Part shown: positions 8,969-18,218 of the stretch, piece by piece
Position numbering within the stretch: the stretch's first letter is position 1
Layout: each line of letters starts with the position of its first letter
Assembly: GCA_947448735.1 (NCBI GenBank)
Contig: CANFOS010000006.1
Coordinates: forward strand, 62,001-126,000
Direction of reading: 5' to 3'
From: Comamonadaceae bacterium
Lineage (GTDB): Bacteria; Pseudomonadota; Gammaproteobacteria; Burkholderiales; Burkholderiaceae_C
Length of the DNA stretch: 64,000 bases
Translations under genes and position numbers: made by a program
Notes under the pieces: generated by a model
Seen by the model: only the letters and a program-made list of their open reading frames with translations
Databases searched by the model: none
What the model was told of the DNA's origin: nothing

Positions 8969-10105
8969 TCAGCGCATCAAGACGAGGTTGGTCCGATGCA
9001 CCATTTCTGGCTCGCCGGTATAGCCCAGCAGCTTTTCAAACTCGGTGGAAGCCTTGCGGCAAATCAGCCGCGCCTCAGCGCTGGAGTAGTTGGCCAGGCC
9101 GCGGGCAATTTCCAGATCCTCTGTGCTTTTGATGGCGATCACGTCACCGCGTGAAAATTCGCCCGACACGGCGGTCATGCCAATCGGCAGCAGGCTCTTG
9201 CCCTCGCGCGCCACTTTGACCGCAGCGCCGGCGTCCACCGTGACTGAGCCGCGCATTTGCAGATGGTCGGCCATCCATTGTTTTCGGGCCTGATTTTTGG
9301 CCGTTTGCGCCACCAGCAGCGTGCCAATCGCTTCGCCCTGGCTGAGTCGAATCAGCACCGAGGGCTCACGGCCCCAGGCAATCACGGTGGATGCCCCCGA
9401 ACCAGCAGCGCGCTTGGCGGCGAGGATTTTGGTGATCATCCCGCCGCTGCCAATGCTGGAGCCCACGCCGCCGGCCATCGCCTCAAGCGCTGCGTCGCCG
9501 GCCTTGCCCACATGCACAAACTGCGCAGCAGGGTCTTTGCGCGGGTCAGCGGTGTACAGGCCCTTTTGATCGGTCAGGATCACGAGCGCATCGGCTTCGA
9601 CAAGATTGGCCACCAGCGATCCCAGGGTGTCGTTGTCACCAAACTTGATCTCGTCGTTGACAACGGTGTCGTTCTCATTGATAACTGGCACCACACCCAG
9701 ACTCAGCAGCGTCAGCAAGGTCGACCGCGCATTCAGGTAGCGCTCCCGGTCGGCCAGGTCGGCATGCGTGAGCAAAACCTGCGCACTGCCAATGCCGTTT
9801 TGCCGTAATTGCGTTTCGTACACCTGAACCAAACCCATCTGCCCCACCGCCGCCGCCGCCTGCAGCTCGTGGATGGCTTTGGGGCGACTGGCCCAACCCA
9901 GGCGTTTCATGCCCTCGGCAATCGCGCCGCTGCTGACCATGATGACCTCACGCCCGTCCTTGACCAAAGCCGCCAGCTGCTCACACCACTGGCCAATCGC
10001 CGCGGCATCCAGGCCACGCCCTTCATCGGTGACCAGGCTGGAACCGACCTTGACCACGATGCGTTTGGCGTGGCGAAGAACGTGGGCGTGGGTTTTTTCT
10101 TGCAT
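8969..10105 (-). CDS. proB: Glutamate 5-kinase (with PUA domain)
   Basis: ProB phosphorylates glutamate in the first step of proline synthesis. The amino-acid kinase domain shows [17 protein letters not shown] at the start, [15 protein letters not shown] and [10 protein letters not shown]. The C-terminal part (about residues 285-378) is a PUA domain. The length of 378 residues is normal. The reading frame stays open for 20 codons upstream, but those run towards a dispersed repeat (10158-10200), and ATG 10105 ([21 protein letters not shown]) fits the family. It lies downstream of obgE on the same strand, the common obgE-proB order, and is convergent with the CNP1-like gene. Confidence 0.95.
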   Translation of the reverse strand: MQEKTHAHVLRHAKRIVVKVGSSLVTDEGRGLDAAAIGQWCEQLAALVKDGREVIMVSSGAIAEGMKRLGWASRPKAIHELQAAAAVGQMGLVQVYETQLRQNGIGSAQVLLTHADLADRERYLNARSTLLTLLSLGVVPVINENDTVVNDEIKFGDNDTLGSLVANLVEADALVILTDQKGLYTADPRKDPAAQFVHVGKAGDAALEAMAGGVGSSIGSGGMITKILAAKRAAGSGASTVIAWGREPSVLIRLSQGEAIGTLLVAQTAKNQARKQWMADHLQMRGSVTVDAGAAVKVAREGKSLLPIGMTAVSGEFSRGDVIAIKSTEDLEIARGLANYSSAEARLICRKASTEFEKLLGYTGEPEMVHRTNLVLMR

Positions 10106-10157
10106 GTTCAGGGTGTGGGAAGCAGTTCTGCGTGATTGTGAGACGTTTTCAGGGTTG

Positions 10158-10200
10158 CATGTCAATGGATACTTGGGTTGGCAGCTCCTGAATAAATAGC
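10158..10200 (-). repeat. Family A dispersed repeat, copy 2 (proB-obgE gap, partial)
   Basis: On the plus strand this reads caatggatacttggg, then gcagctcctgaataaatagc. That aligns without gaps to the nuclease copy at 45154 (caatggatatgtggg, then gaagctattcatttgatagc). The frame that is open in the coding copies is interrupted here by TAA. It is shorter and more degraded than the others and fills the gap between obgE and proB. Confidence 0.6.
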
Positions 10201-10207
10201 AGCCAGC

Positions 10208-11278
10208 CTACTCTGGCGGTAATTCCACAAAACGCGGATCGACTTCTTCCACTGGCTGCTCACTTTTTTGTACCTTTTTGACGTGCTGGTAAATTGTCTT
10301 GATCAGGTGTTCGCAGCCTTCGCGTGTGAGAGCCGATATTTCAAACACAGGGCCTTTGAACTTAAAGCGCTTGACGAAATCCTTGACGATTTCTGCGCGC
10401 TTGTCACCGTCCACCATATCCAGCTTGTTGAGCACCAGCCAGCGCGGTTTTTTAAACAGCGCTTCATCGTATTTTTTCAGCTCGCCCACAATCGCCTTGG
10501 CCTGCGCAACCGGGTCAACGCTCTCGTCAAACGGTGCCAAATCAACAATATGCAGCAGCAGGCGGGTGCGTTCCAGATGGCGCAAAAACAGATGACCCAA
10601 GCCAGCGCCTTCAGAGGCTCCTTCAATCAGGCCGGGCAGGTCTGCCACCACAAAGCTTTGCTCAGGCGCGACGCGCACCACACCCAAGTTGGGGTGCAGG
10701 GTGGTGAAAGGGTAGTCAGCAATGCGTGGCCGCGCATTTGAAACAGCGGTAATAAAAGTGGATTTGCCCGCATTGGGCATGCCCAGCAAACCAACATCGG
10801 CCAACACTTTCAGTTCCAGTTTTAGACTTTTGCGCTCACCGGGCCAGCCCGGCGTTTTGCTGCGCGGCGCACGGTTGGTCGAGCTTTTAAAGCGCAGGTT
10901 GCCAAAGCCACCGTCGCCGCCTTTGGCGATCAAAACCTGCTCGCCTGGCTCCATCAGCTCGAACAGCACCTCGCCCGTTTCGGCATCACTCAAAATGCTG
11001 CCGACTGGCATTTTCAAGATCACGTCGTCGCCCTTGGCGCCGAACATGTCTGAACCCATGCCGTGTCCGCCATTTTTAGCATCGTGGCGGCGTGAAAAAC
11101 GAAAATCAACCAGCGTGTTCAGGTTGATGTCGGCCACCGCGTAAACATGGCCACCGCGCCCGCCGTCACCGCCGTTGGGGCCACCAAACTCTTTGTATTT
11201 TTCATGGCTGAACGAGACGCAGCCCGCCCCGCCATCGCCAGCGGCAATGTCAATAAAGGCTTCGTCAACAAATTTCAT
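10208..11278 (-). CDS. obgE: Obg-family GTPase ObgE/CgtA
   Basis: This is an essential GTPase of 356 residues that binds the 50S subunit and links ribosome assembly to growth control. The glycine-rich Obg fold occupies about residues 1-158 ([25 protein letters not shown]). The G domain follows with G1 [10 protein letters not shown]3 DLPGLIEGA and G4 NKLDMVD. The C-terminal acidic tail is short. It is the third gene of the minus-strand rplU-rpmA-obgE-proB set, and a terminator separates it from rpmA. Confidence 0.97.
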   Translation of the reverse strand: MKFVDEAFIDIAAGDGGAGCVSFSHEKYKEFGGPNGGDGGRGGHVYAVADINLNTLVDFRFSRRHDAKNGGHGMGSDMFGAKGDDVILKMPVGSILSDAETGEVLFELMEPGEQVLIAKGGDGGFGNLRFKSSTNRAPRSKTPGWPGERKSLKLELKVLADVGLLGMPNAGKSTFITAVSNARPRIADYPFTTLHPNLGVVRVAPEQSFVVADLPGLIEGASEGAGLGHLFLRHLERTRLLLHIVDLAPFDESVDPVAQAKAIVGELKKYDEALFKKPRWLVLNKLDMVDGDKRAEIVKDFVKRFKFKGPVFEISALTREGCEHLIKTIYQHVKKVQKSEQPVEEVDPRFVELPPE

Positions 11279-11320
11279 GGTGTGGCTCTCATCAGATCAC
11301 TCAAGAGAAGTAGTCTACAA

Positions 11321-11348
11321 ATAAAAAAGCCCCGACAGGTCGGGGCTT
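11321..11348 (-). terminator. Rho-independent terminator after rpmA
   Basis: A perfect 10-bp stem AAGCCCCGAC / GTCGGGGCTT with a 2-base loop is followed on the minus strand by a T run (TTTTTTAT). It would end or attenuate rplU-rpmA transcripts before obgE, so obgE expression would need read-through or its own promoter. Confidence 0.88.
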
Positions 11349-11383
11349 CGAGGGTGTCACAAGGACTTGTCGAAGTAATAGAC

Positions 11384-11653
11384 TTATGCCGGGGTGGCAA
11401 CAGCCGTCACGCTGACAGTTTGCTTGGACAACGCACCTTTGATCGCAAATGAGACTTGACCGTCTATCAGCGCAAACAGGGTGTGGTCCTTGCCGATACC
11501 GACATTGGTGCCAGGGTGAAACCGGGTGCCGCGCTGGCGAACAATGATGCTGCCTGCGTTGATGACTTCGCCGCCAAATTTTTTGACGCCAAGCATTTTG
11601 GGCTGTGAGTCGCGCCCGTTTCGCGTAGAGCCGCCGCCTTTTTTCTGTGCCAT
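11384..11653 (-). CDS. rpmA: 50S ribosomal protein L27
   Basis: L27 lies near the peptidyl transferase centre of the large subunit. The N-terminus [20 protein letters not shown] and the core [20 protein letters not shown] are diagnostic, and 89 residues is a normal length. It has no cleavable N-terminal extension of the Firmicutes type. It follows rplU by 28 bases and is followed by a strong terminator. Confidence 0.98.
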   Translation of the reverse strand: MAQKKGGGSTRNGRDSQPKMLGVKKFGGEVINAGSIIVRQRGTRFHPGTNVGIGKDHTLFALIDGQVSFAIKGALSKQTVSVTAVATPA

Positions 11654-11681
11654 GTTTCAGTTACTCCTGATGGTGCCGGGC

Positions 11682-11993
11682 TTAGCCAGCAATCGCGCCA
11701 ATTTGCAGTTCTGTGTAGTTCTGCCGATGGCCCTGGCGTTTTTGGTAGTGCTTGCGCCTGCGCATTTTGAAAATGCGAATCTTGTCGCCTCTGCCGTGAG
11801 AGATGACTGTCACAGTAACACTGGCACCTAGCACCAAGGGCGTACCAACTTTGATATCAGCGCCGTTTCCGACAGCCAACACCTGGTCAATAACGATCTC
11901 TTGGCCTACGTCCGCAGCAATCTGTTCTACTTTAATTTTTTCACCGGCGGCAACCTTGTATTGTTTGCCGCCGGTTTTTATGACCGCGTACAT
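11682..11993 (-). CDS. rplU: 50S ribosomal protein L21
   Basis: L21 binds 23S rRNA in the large subunit. [20 protein letters not shown] at the start and [20 protein letters not shown] near the end identify it. The length is 103 residues. It is the first gene of the rplU-rpmA pair. About 50 bases of leader separate it from a candidate extended -10 promoter, and the leader holds a hairpin (12016-12037). Confidence 0.98.
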   Translation of the reverse strand: MYAVIKTGGKQYKVAAGEKIKVEQIAADVGQEIVIDQVLAVGNGADIKVGTPLVLGASVTVTVISHGRGDKIRIFKMRRRKHYQKRQGHRQNYTELQIGAIAG

Positions 11994-12015
11994 GTAAGAC
12001 CTCTTAATATTGAGT

Positions 12016-12037
12016 TCTGCAGACGGATTTCTGCAGA
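12016..12037 (-). promoter_or_regulatory. Hairpin in the rplU leader
   Basis: Arms TCTGCAG (12016-12022) and CTGCAGA (12031-12037) flank an 8-base loop between the inferred rplU start site and its ATG. Ribosomal protein leaders are often autoregulated by their own product; that this one is controlled by L21 is inference. Confidence 0.4.
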
Positions 12038-12044
12038 GCCCAGT

Positions 12045-12053
12045 ATTCTAGCA
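12045..12053 (-). promoter_or_regulatory. Candidate extended -10 promoter for rplU-rpmA
   Basis: The minus strand reads TGCTAGAAT, an extended -10 (TGn plus TAGAAT), about 52 bases upstream of the rplU ATG. No good -35 hexamer is seen, which is typical of extended -10 promoters. Confidence 0.45.
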
Positions 12054-12124
12054 TGGAGGGGCATGAATAACCACGGCGGCCCAATACGGATCAAAGGGCT
12101 GGCTCTTGATGCCATCCGACTTCC

Positions 12125-12130
12125 TATAAT
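12125..12130 (+). promoter_or_regulatory. Candidate -10 element for the polyprenyl synthase gene
   Basis: A perfect TATAAT lies 31 bases before TTG 12162. A start site near 12137 would leave ATG 12064 outside the transcript, which favours the TTG start. The -35 region is weak. Confidence 0.4.
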
Positions 12131-12161
12131 CGAGCACCTACATCCTCGGGATTTGCCTCTT

Positions 12162-13145
12162 TTGTCTGCCAATTCATCCAGCACCGCTGCTGCTCTTACT
12201 CTGATTGCTGACGACATGCGCGGCATGGATTCAGTCATTGCCACACGTTTGCAGTCGGATGTGCCGCTGGTCAGCCAGGTGTCCCAGTACATCATTGCCG
12301 CCGGCGGCAAGCGCCTGCGGCCGGCGCTGCTGCTTCTGATGTGCGGGGCGCTCGGTTATCGGGGCGAACAGCGCTTCAACATGGCGGCTGTGGTTGAATT
12401 TATCCACACCGCCACCTTGCTCCACGACGACGTGGTCGATGAGTCCACCTTGCGCCGTGGTCGCGCCACGGCCAACGAGGCATTTGGCAATCCGGCCAGC
12501 GTGCTGGTGGGCGATTTTTTGTATTCGCGGGCGTTTCAAATGATGGTGGACGCAGCTGACATGCGCATCATGCAGACCCTGGCCGAAGCCACCAATGTGA
12601 TTGCTGAAGGTGAGGTGCTCCAGCTGATGAACATGCACAACGCCAGCCTGACGCAAGAAGATTACCTGCTGGTCATACGCTCCAAAACGGCCAAACTTTT
12701 TGAGGCCAGCGCCCGACTGGCTGCCTTGCTGGCCAAGTCACCCGTGGCAATTGAGAAATGTTGCGCTGATTACGGTCAGGCATTGGGGACAGCGTTTCAG
12801 GTGATCGACGATGTGCTCGACTATGACGGCGACGTCCAGGTGATGGGTAAAAACCTGGGTGACGATTTGCGCGAAGGCAAGGCGACCTTGCCGTTGATCA
12901 TCGCCATGCAGCGCGGCTCGCCGCAGGAATGCAGTGTTATCCGGGAGGCCATAGAAACTGGCGGCACAGCCAGTATGGCCAAAATCATCGGCATCGTGGA
13001 AAAAACAGGCGCCCTGACAGCCACCCGTGACGCAGCAGCAGCCGAGGCACAGCGCGCTCTGGACGCCCTGCAAAATCTGCCCGGCAATGTCTTCAGCGAC
13101 GCCCTGCGCCTGTTGGCGTCTCAGTTGCTGGGTCGGCGCTCTTGA
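12162..13145 (+). CDS. ispB: Octaprenyl (all-trans polyprenyl) diphosphate synthase
   Basis: IspB chains isopentenyl diphosphate units to make the ubiquinone side chain. Both Asp-rich motifs are present (LLHDDVVDES and QVIDDVLDYDGD), with GGKRLRPALLLL before the first. From TTG 12162 the protein has 327 residues, matching the family. A longer version from ATG 12064 adds 33 residues (MNNHGGPIRIKG...) that look untypical and would span the candidate TATAAT. The start is therefore chosen but not certain. It is transcribed divergently from rplU, a common arrangement. It fits with ubiE, ubiJ and ubiB later in the window. Confidence 0.88.
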   Translation: MSANSSSTAAALTLIADDMRGMDSVIATRLQSDVPLVSQVSQYIIAAGGKRLRPALLLLMCGALGYRGEQRFNMAAVVEFIHTATLLHDDVVDESTLRRGRATANEAFGNPASVLVGDFLYSRAFQMMVDAADMRIMQTLAEATNVIAEGEVLQLMNMHNASLTQEDYLLVIRSKTAKLFEASARLAALLAKSPVAIEKCCADYGQALGTAFQVIDDVLDYDGDVQVMGKNLGDDLREGKATLPLIIAMQRGSPQECSVIREAIETGGTASMAKIIGIVEKTGALTATRDAAAAEAQRALDALQNLPGNVFSDALRLLASQLLGRRS

Positions 13146-13197
13146 ACCTGCCAGAGCCCTTGGCGACGCCTGGGCCGTCTTAGCCCACACCCTTCAC

Positions 13198-13220
13198 AAA
13201 ACCCGCTACCTTGCGGTTTT
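13198..13220 (+). terminator. Weak terminator-like hairpin after ispB
   Basis: AAAAC(C)CGC and GCGGTTTT form a stem with a one-base bulge around a 6-base loop, ending in TTTT. It is much weaker than the other terminators listed, but correctly placed 53 bases after the ispB stop. Confidence 0.35.
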
Positions 13221-13322
13221 ATCAGCGGCCCTACGCACGGGCACGGCTGCGCGGGGCGCGCGCATTTGAAATTAAAAAAGTTGTTTTTTGGTAACACACC
13301 GCGGTGCGGTATTGCTAGATTT

Positions 13323-13352
13323 TTGGCTTTTACTTATTAAATTGAGTATATT
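13323..13352 (+). promoter_or_regulatory. Candidate promoter for the outer-membrane barrel gene
   Basis: TTGGCT (13323-13328) and TATATT (13347-13352) are 18 bases apart in a markedly AT-rich stretch (about 13265-13390) ahead of the ATG at 13387. No clear operator was seen. Confidence 0.4.
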
Positions 13353-13386
13353 GATGTTTCTGATAACTATCAATCTGAACTCCAGT

Positions 13387-14040
13387 ATGAAAAAACTTCT
13401 CCTTTCCTCCCTTGTCCTCGTCTCAGCCTCGGCTTTTGCGCAGTCTAAAAACTTTGAAGGCTTCAGCGCCTCGGTGGCTATTGCCGGCGGCAGCAGAACC
13501 GTGACCGGTGGTCCCATCCTTTTAACCAACAACAACTCTGCTGGTGCAACGATGTTGGATGGATCCAAAAGCGCTACGGGACTTGCGCTGGGTGTGGCTT
13601 ATGGGCTTACCACGGGTCCTTTGCTGACAACGGTCGGTGTTGACTACGTTTCGGGCAAATCAACGGTTGTAAATCCAGCCACGCCGGCAGCCGTTGGCTC
13701 GACCAGTTTCGATGTTGGTCAGCGCATGGACGTGTATGTGGCGCCGGGCTTTATGCTGACGAATGAGGCGCTGGCTTATGTCAAGCTGGGCTACGCTTCT
13801 TTCAGTGGCACTGCAATATCGGCTGGGCAAGGCGCCGTTGGTGGCCCTGGAAAATCGGGCGTGCTGTGGGGTCTTGGCTTCAAGCAGAAATTTGGCCAAG
13901 GCTCACCTTTTCATTTCTTTGCTGACTACACCGCTGGCACCACGGGTTCCGGCCGCAGCAGCAGCGTTCCCGCCCTGCTGTATGTGGACAACAAAGTCAA
14001 GTTTTCCACCTTGTCGATTGGCGTGGGCTACTCGTTCTAA
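13387..14040 (+). CDS. Small outer-membrane beta-barrel protein of unknown function
   Basis: The 217-residue product has a Sec signal peptide (MKKLLLSSLVLVSASAFAQ). The mature protein is rich in Gly, Ser and Thr with alternating hydrophobic strands and ends LSIGVGYSF. A terminal Phe is the usual Bam recognition signal, so an eight-stranded outer-membrane barrel is likely. The frame is open upstream from 13288, but that part runs through the AT-rich promoter region, so ATG 13387 was taken. A strong terminator follows. It is not in an evident operon. The function (structural, receptor or adhesin-like) cannot be assigned. Confidence 0.75.
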   Translation: MKKLLLSSLVLVSASAFAQSKNFEGFSASVAIAGGSRTVTGGPILLTNNNSAGATMLDGSKSATGLALGVAYGLTTGPLLTTVGVDYVSGKSTVVNPATPAAVGSTSFDVGQRMDVYVAPGFMLTNEALAYVKLGYASFSGTAISAGQGAVGGPGKSGVLWGLGFKQKFGQGSPFHFFADYTAGTTGSGRSSSVPALLYVDNKVKFSTLSIGVGYSF

Positions 14041-14060
14041 GCCGCTGCTCTGCCAGCCAA

Positions 14061-14088
14061 AAGCCTGCTCAAAGAGCAGGCTTTTTTT
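14061..14088 (+). terminator. Rho-independent terminator after the barrel gene
   Basis: A perfect 10-bp stem AAGCCTGCTC / GAGCAGGCTT with an AAA loop is followed by a run of T. It lies 20 bases after the stop codon. Confidence 0.92.
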
Positions 14089-14134
14089 CATTTATTACGC
14101 CTGTTTCAGGGGGCTGAGGGGTTAACATCACACC

Positions 14135-14488
14135 ATGACTTCAGATGATCGCTCTGCAACCTATTTCAAGTTTCTCAACCTGCTCAATGCCGTCCGGGAC
14201 CTGTCGAGCTTCCCGTCACTGGATGCGCTTGAAGAAAGACTCCTCAACACCTTAGCTGCCGCCTGGCACACGAACAGACGCATCACTGTGGTGGAGGCCA
14301 TGGGCATCTTGCCTGACACGTCGACTGCAACGGTTTACCGGCGCCTGAAAACATTGCGGAAAAAAGGTCTGCTCGCGATTCAGCTCGACGATACCGATCA
14401 CCGGGTTAAATACGTGTTGCCGACCGAGGCGGCCACAGAGTATTTCAGTCAGCTGGCGGATTGCCTGGTAAAGGCGCGCCGTCGGTGA
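14135..14488 (+). CDS. Winged-helix DNA-binding protein
   Basis: This is a 117-residue protein with a probable winged helix-turn-helix. ITVVEAMGILPDTSTATVYR forms helix-turn-helix with a recognition helix, followed by RLKTLRKKGLLAIQLDDTDH as the wing. The pattern resembles MarR/PadR-type regulators, but no specific family was recognised. Its stop overlaps GTG 14485 of the next gene, so the pair is probably translated together. It lies just upstream of the pil cluster, which may or may not be a target. No ligand or metal site is apparent. Confidence 0.65.
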   Translation: MTSDDRSATYFKFLNLLNAVRDLSSFPSLDALEERLLNTLAAAWHTNRRITVVEAMGILPDTSTATVYRRLKTLRKKGLLAIQLDDTDHRVKYVLPTEAATEYFSQLADCLVKARRR

Positions 14489-15051
14489 GTTTGGGTGGGG
14501 CTGGCCGCGCGCTTGAAATGCCGCAGATTGTCCCAGCGCTTCTGATTGCGATCGCTTGGATCGTGCTTTACAAAGCCAACTCTTGGCTCTTTGCTTCCGC
14601 GGAGGTGAACAGTCACATCAGCTGGATTTTCCTACCTGCTTGCCTTCGCATCGTCGCCGTGATGGTTTGGCGAGGCGCCGGTGCAGCGGGCCTTTGGATG
14701 GGTGCGCTGTTCACAAGTTCTATCTGGTCGGGCGGCCCGGTGGTCAACGAGTTGCTCGGCGCCACCATATCGGCGCTCGCGCCTGTGCTTGCTGTGACTT
14801 TTTGCACCGAGTGGCTGGGTTTGAACGCCCGCCTTGAGGGCCTGAAGGCTCGTCACGTGCTGCAGTTTGCGCTGACCGGTGCCTTGGTCAATACCCTTTT
14901 GCAAAACTTTTACTTTTATATGAGCGGGATGCAGCCGTCTTTCATGGAAGGCATGTTGCCCATGCTGATCGGCGACCTTGCGGGCACCCTGGTGGTTTTG
15001 TATGGGGTCTCGGCGGTGCTCCAGCTGGTTTCTAGTCGCAAGCGCCAATAG
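14485..15051 (+). CDS. Multi-pass inner-membrane protein of unknown function
   Basis: About 188 residues are dominated by five or six hydrophobic helices (IVPALLIAIAWIVLYKA, ISWIFLPACLRIVAVMVW, TISALAPVLAVTFCTEWLG, GDLAGTLVVLYGVSAVLQ). The general look is of a membrane sensor module such as MASE1, but I cannot assign a family. GTG 14485 overlaps the stop of the winged-helix gene. ATG 14518 is an alternative with no better ribosome binding site. The coupling suggests a regulator plus membrane partner, which is inference. Confidence 0.55.
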   Translation: MSLGGAGRALEMPQIVPALLIAIAWIVLYKANSWLFASAEVNSHISWIFLPACLRIVAVMVWRGAGAAGLWMGALFTSSIWSGGPVVNELLGATISALAPVLAVTFCTEWLGLNARLEGLKARHVLQFALTGALVNTLLQNFYFYMSGMQPSFMEGMLPMLIGDLAGTLVVLYGVSAVLQLVSSRKRQ

Positions 15052-15215
15052 ACACCCCGAATTGATCCCCGCAGTGGCGGCTTCTGTCTGCAAGAAACCG
15101 GTTTGCCCCAGCGCTTGGTCAGCCGCTCATGGCATTGATACAATCAGTAACATATTGGTTTACAAACGCAGAGCGATGCGCGATCATCAGGCCTTTGCGC
15201 GGGACTTGAGGGACT

Positions 15216-16949
15216 ATGGTTGCTGTTTTGAACGCGTTCGGTGATGCCGCTCAGATGTCGTTGCCGGGGCTGGGCAGAGCCTTGGTCTTGGCCGGAAAAC
15301 TGGGCCAAAAAGCCGCCGAAGACATTTTCAGCAAAGCCAAGACGGGGCGCACCAGTTTTATTGCGGAGCTAACGGGCTCCGGCGCGGTCTCACCCTTCGA
15401 CCTGGCGCACACCATGTCGTCGGCCTTTTCAGCGCCCCTGCTCGACCTCGAAGCCATCGACACCCAGCGGCTGCCCAAAGGCCTGCTGGATGCCAAAATT
15501 TGCAACACTTATCGAATTGTTGTCCTGGGCAAGCGCAACAACCGCCTGATCGTTGCCACCGCTGACCCCTCAGACCAGGAAGCGGCTGAAAAAATCAAGT
15601 TTTCGACCCAGATGGGGGTGGACTGGGTTATCGCGGAGTACGACAAGCTCTCAAAACTGGTAGAAGCCACCACGACCACCGCCTCGAAAGCGATGGAAAG
15701 CATCATCGCCGATGACTTTGGGTTCGATGAGGTCAGCGCCCTGATGCAAATCGAGAGCCCCGACGCAGCAGTGTCTGAGGTTGAGGATGCACCGGTCGTC
15801 AGGTTCTTGCAAAAAATGCTGCTCGACGCGTTCAGCATGCGGGCATCTGACCTGCACTTTGAGCCCTTTGAGCACAGCTATCGCGTGCGCTTTCGGGTCG
15901 ATGGCGAATTGCGCGAGATTGCCTCACCACCTGTCGCCATCAAGGAAAAACTAGCCGCCCGTATCAAGGTGATTTCAAAACTCGATATTTCGGAAAGGCG
16001 CGTGCCCCAGGATGGCAAGATGAAACTGAAAATCGCCCCGGACCGGGTGATTGATTTTCGCGTCAGCACGCTGCCCACCATGTTCGGTGAAAAAATCGTG
16101 ATCCGTATTCTTGACCCGAGCAGTGCCAAGCTGGGCATTGATGCGCTCGGATACGAGCCCGCAGAAAAAGAACGCTTGCTGGCGGCTATCGGCAGGCCTT
16201 ACGGCATGGTGCTGGTGACCGGACCCACTGGCTCAGGCAAAACCGTGTCCCTGTACACCTGTCTGAATATTTTGAACAAACCAGGCATCAACATCGCCAC
16301 GGCTGAAGACCCGGCCGAGATCACTTTGCCAGGCGTGAACCAGGTCAGTATGAATGACAAGGCCGGCATGACCTTTCCAGTCGCGCTCAAGGCTTTTTTA
16401 CGGCAGGACCCAGACATCATCATGGTCGGTGAGATCCGTGATCTTGAAACGGCCGACATCTCCATCAAAGCGGCGCAAACCGGCCACTTGGTCCTGTCAA
16501 CGCTGCACACCAATGACGCACCAACAACGCTGACTCGCATGCGCAACATGGGCATTGCGCCGTTCAACATCGCGTCCAGCGTGATTTTGATCACCGCCCA
16601 GCGTCTGGCCAGACGCCTTTGCCCCAACTGCAAGAAACCAACGGACATTCCGCGTGAAACGTTGATCGATGCAGGTTTCAAAGAAGACGACATTGACGGC
16701 AGCTGGACCACGTACCGCCCGGTGGGTTGCGCCATGTGCACCAACGGTTACAAGGGTCGGGTAGGTATTTATCAGGTGATGCCGATCACCGAAGAAATTC
16801 AGCGGATTATTTTGCGCGACGGTACTGCTTTGGAAATTGCCGAGCAGGCTCAGAGCGAAGGCGTCAACAGCCTGCGTCAGTCTGGCCTTTACAAAGTTAA
16901 ACTCGGCATGACTTCCCTCGAAGAAGTGCTCAGCTGTACAAATGTCTGA
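15216..16949 (+). CDS. pilB: Type IV-A pilus assembly ATPase PilB
   Basis: PilB is the hexameric cytoplasmic motor that powers pilus extension. At 577 residues it has the N-terminal MshEN-type domain and a secretion ATPase core with Walker A GPTGSGKT (about residue 335), Asp box and Walker B (DPDIIMVGEIRDLETAD) and His box (TGHLVLSTLHTNDAP). A four-Cys zinc site follows (CPNC at about 469 and CAMC at about 506). It is first in pilB-pilC-pilD, so the organism probably makes type IV pili for twitching, adhesion or DNA uptake. The pilin and secretin genes are elsewhere. Confidence 0.97.
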   Translation: MVAVLNAFGDAAQMSLPGLGRALVLAGKLGQKAAEDIFSKAKTGRTSFIAELTGSGAVSPFDLAHTMSSAFSAPLLDLEAIDTQRLPKGLLDAKICNTYRIVVLGKRNNRLIVATADPSDQEAAEKIKFSTQMGVDWVIAEYDKLSKLVEATTTTASKAMESIIADDFGFDEVSALMQIESPDAAVSEVEDAPVVRFLQKMLLDAFSMRASDLHFEPFEHSYRVRFRVDGELREIASPPVAIKEKLAARIKVISKLDISERRVPQDGKMKLKIAPDRVIDFRVSTLPTMFGEKIVIRILDPSSAKLGIDALGYEPAEKERLLAAIGRPYGMVLVTGPTGSGKTVSLYTCLNILNKPGINIATAEDPAEITLPGVNQVSMNDKAGMTFPVALKAFLRQDPDIIMVGEIRDLETADISIKAAQTGHLVLSTLHTNDAPTTLTRMRNMGIAPFNIASSVILITAQRLARRLCPNCKKPTDIPRETLIDAGFKEDDIDGSWTTYRPVGCAMCTNGYKGRVGIYQVMPITEEIQRIILRDGTALEIAEQAQSEGVNSLRQSGLYKVKLGMTSLEEVLSCTNV

Positions 16950-17003
16950 TGTCATGTTCGATTCCCTGTCATTGCAACCGCACCTGTAAAACGAGAAAGC
17001 GCC

Positions 17004-18218
17004 ATGGCAATTGCATCCAAAGGTATTCATGAATTCGTGTTTGAGTGGGAGGGCAAGGATCGGGGCGGCAAACAAGTCAAGGGTGAAATTCGCGCTGCAG
17101 GTGAAAACCAGGTCAAATCCGCCTTACGGCGCCAAGGCGTACTTCCGACCAAGATTAAAAAGCGCCGCATGCGCTCGGGCAAGTCCATCAAGCCCAGAGA
17201 TATTGCGATCTTTACCCGTCAGCTCGCCACCATGATGAAAGCTGGCGTACCGCTGCTGCAGTCGTTTGATATCGTGGGCCGTGGCAATGCCAACGCAAGT
17301 GTGACCAAATTGCTCAATGATGTGCGCGCGGACGTAGAGACGGGGACATCCCTGAGCGCTGCTTTCCGCAAATATCCTCTTTACTTCAGTGCCTTGTATT
17401 GCAACCTGGTTGAGGCGGGTGAAACCGCAGGTATTTTGGAAGCTTTGCTGGACCGCCTTGCCGTTTACATGGAAAAAACCGAGGCGATCAAGTCCAAAAT
17501 CAAATCTGCCTTGATGTACCCCATCTCGGTCGTGGTTGTGGCTTTTGTGGTGGTGGCAGTGATCATGATTTTTGTGATTCCGGCATTCAAAAGCGTGTTT
17601 TCATCGTTCGGAGCCGACCTGCCTGCGCCTACGCTGTTCGTGATCGCTATCAGCGAATTTTTTGTTGCTTACTGGTGGCTGATTTTTGGCGGCATCGGTG
17701 GCGGGTTGTACTTCTTTTTTCAGGCCTGGCAGCGCAATGAAAAAGTCCAGCGTTTCATGGACAGAGCCTTGCTGAAAGTCCCGGTGTTTGGCGTATTGAT
17801 CGAAAAGTCCTGCATTGCCCGATGGACCCGAACCCTGTCCACCATGTTTGCTGCAGGCGTGCCTTTGGTGGAAGCGCTGGACTCGGTTGGCGGCGCATCA
17901 GGCAATTCGTTATACGCGGACGCGACTGAAAAAATCCAGCAGGAGGTCTCTACTGGCACCAGCCTGACGGCTGCCATGACCAACGCCAACCTGTTTCCGA
18001 GCATGGTCTTGCAAATGTGTGCGATCGGCGAAGAGTCCGGCTCGGTTGACCACATGCTGGGAAAGGCGGCAGATTTTTACGAAGCTGAAGTCGATGAAAT
18101 GGTGGCGGGTTTGTCCAGCCTGATGGAGCCTATCATCATTGTATTTTTGGGCAGTCTGATTGGCGGCATCGTCGTGGCCATGTATCTGCCCATTTTCAAA
18201 CTGGGCCAAGTCGTTTGA
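17004..18218 (+). CDS. pilC: Type IV pilus inner-membrane platform protein PilC
   Basis: PilC (404 residues) is the polytopic platform on which pilins are extracted and assembled, in contact with PilB. Two T2SSF repeats are evident (IAIFTRQLATMMKAGVPLLQ and IARWTRTLSTMFAAGVPLVE), each followed by helical and hydrophobic segments. Membrane helices are seen near residues 170-195, 210-240 and 375-395. It starts 54 bases after pilB, and its TGA overlaps the pilD ATG by one base. Confidence 0.97.
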   Translation: MAIASKGIHEFVFEWEGKDRGGKQVKGEIRAAGENQVKSALRRQGVLPTKIKKRRMRSGKSIKPRDIAIFTRQLATMMKAGVPLLQSFDIVGRGNANASVTKLLNDVRADVETGTSLSAAFRKYPLYFSALYCNLVEAGETAGILEALLDRLAVYMEKTEAIKSKIKSALMYPISVVVVAFVVVAVIMIFVIPAFKSVFSSFGADLPAPTLFVIAISEFFVAYWWLIFGGIGGGLYFFFQAWQRNEKVQRFMDRALLKVPVFGVLIEKSCIARWTRTLSTMFAAGVPLVEALDSVGGASGNSLYADATEKIQQEVSTGTSLTAAMTNANLFPSMVLQMCAIGEESGSVDHMLGKAADFYEAEVDEMVAGLSSLMEPIIIVFLGSLIGGIVVAMYLPIFKLGQVV

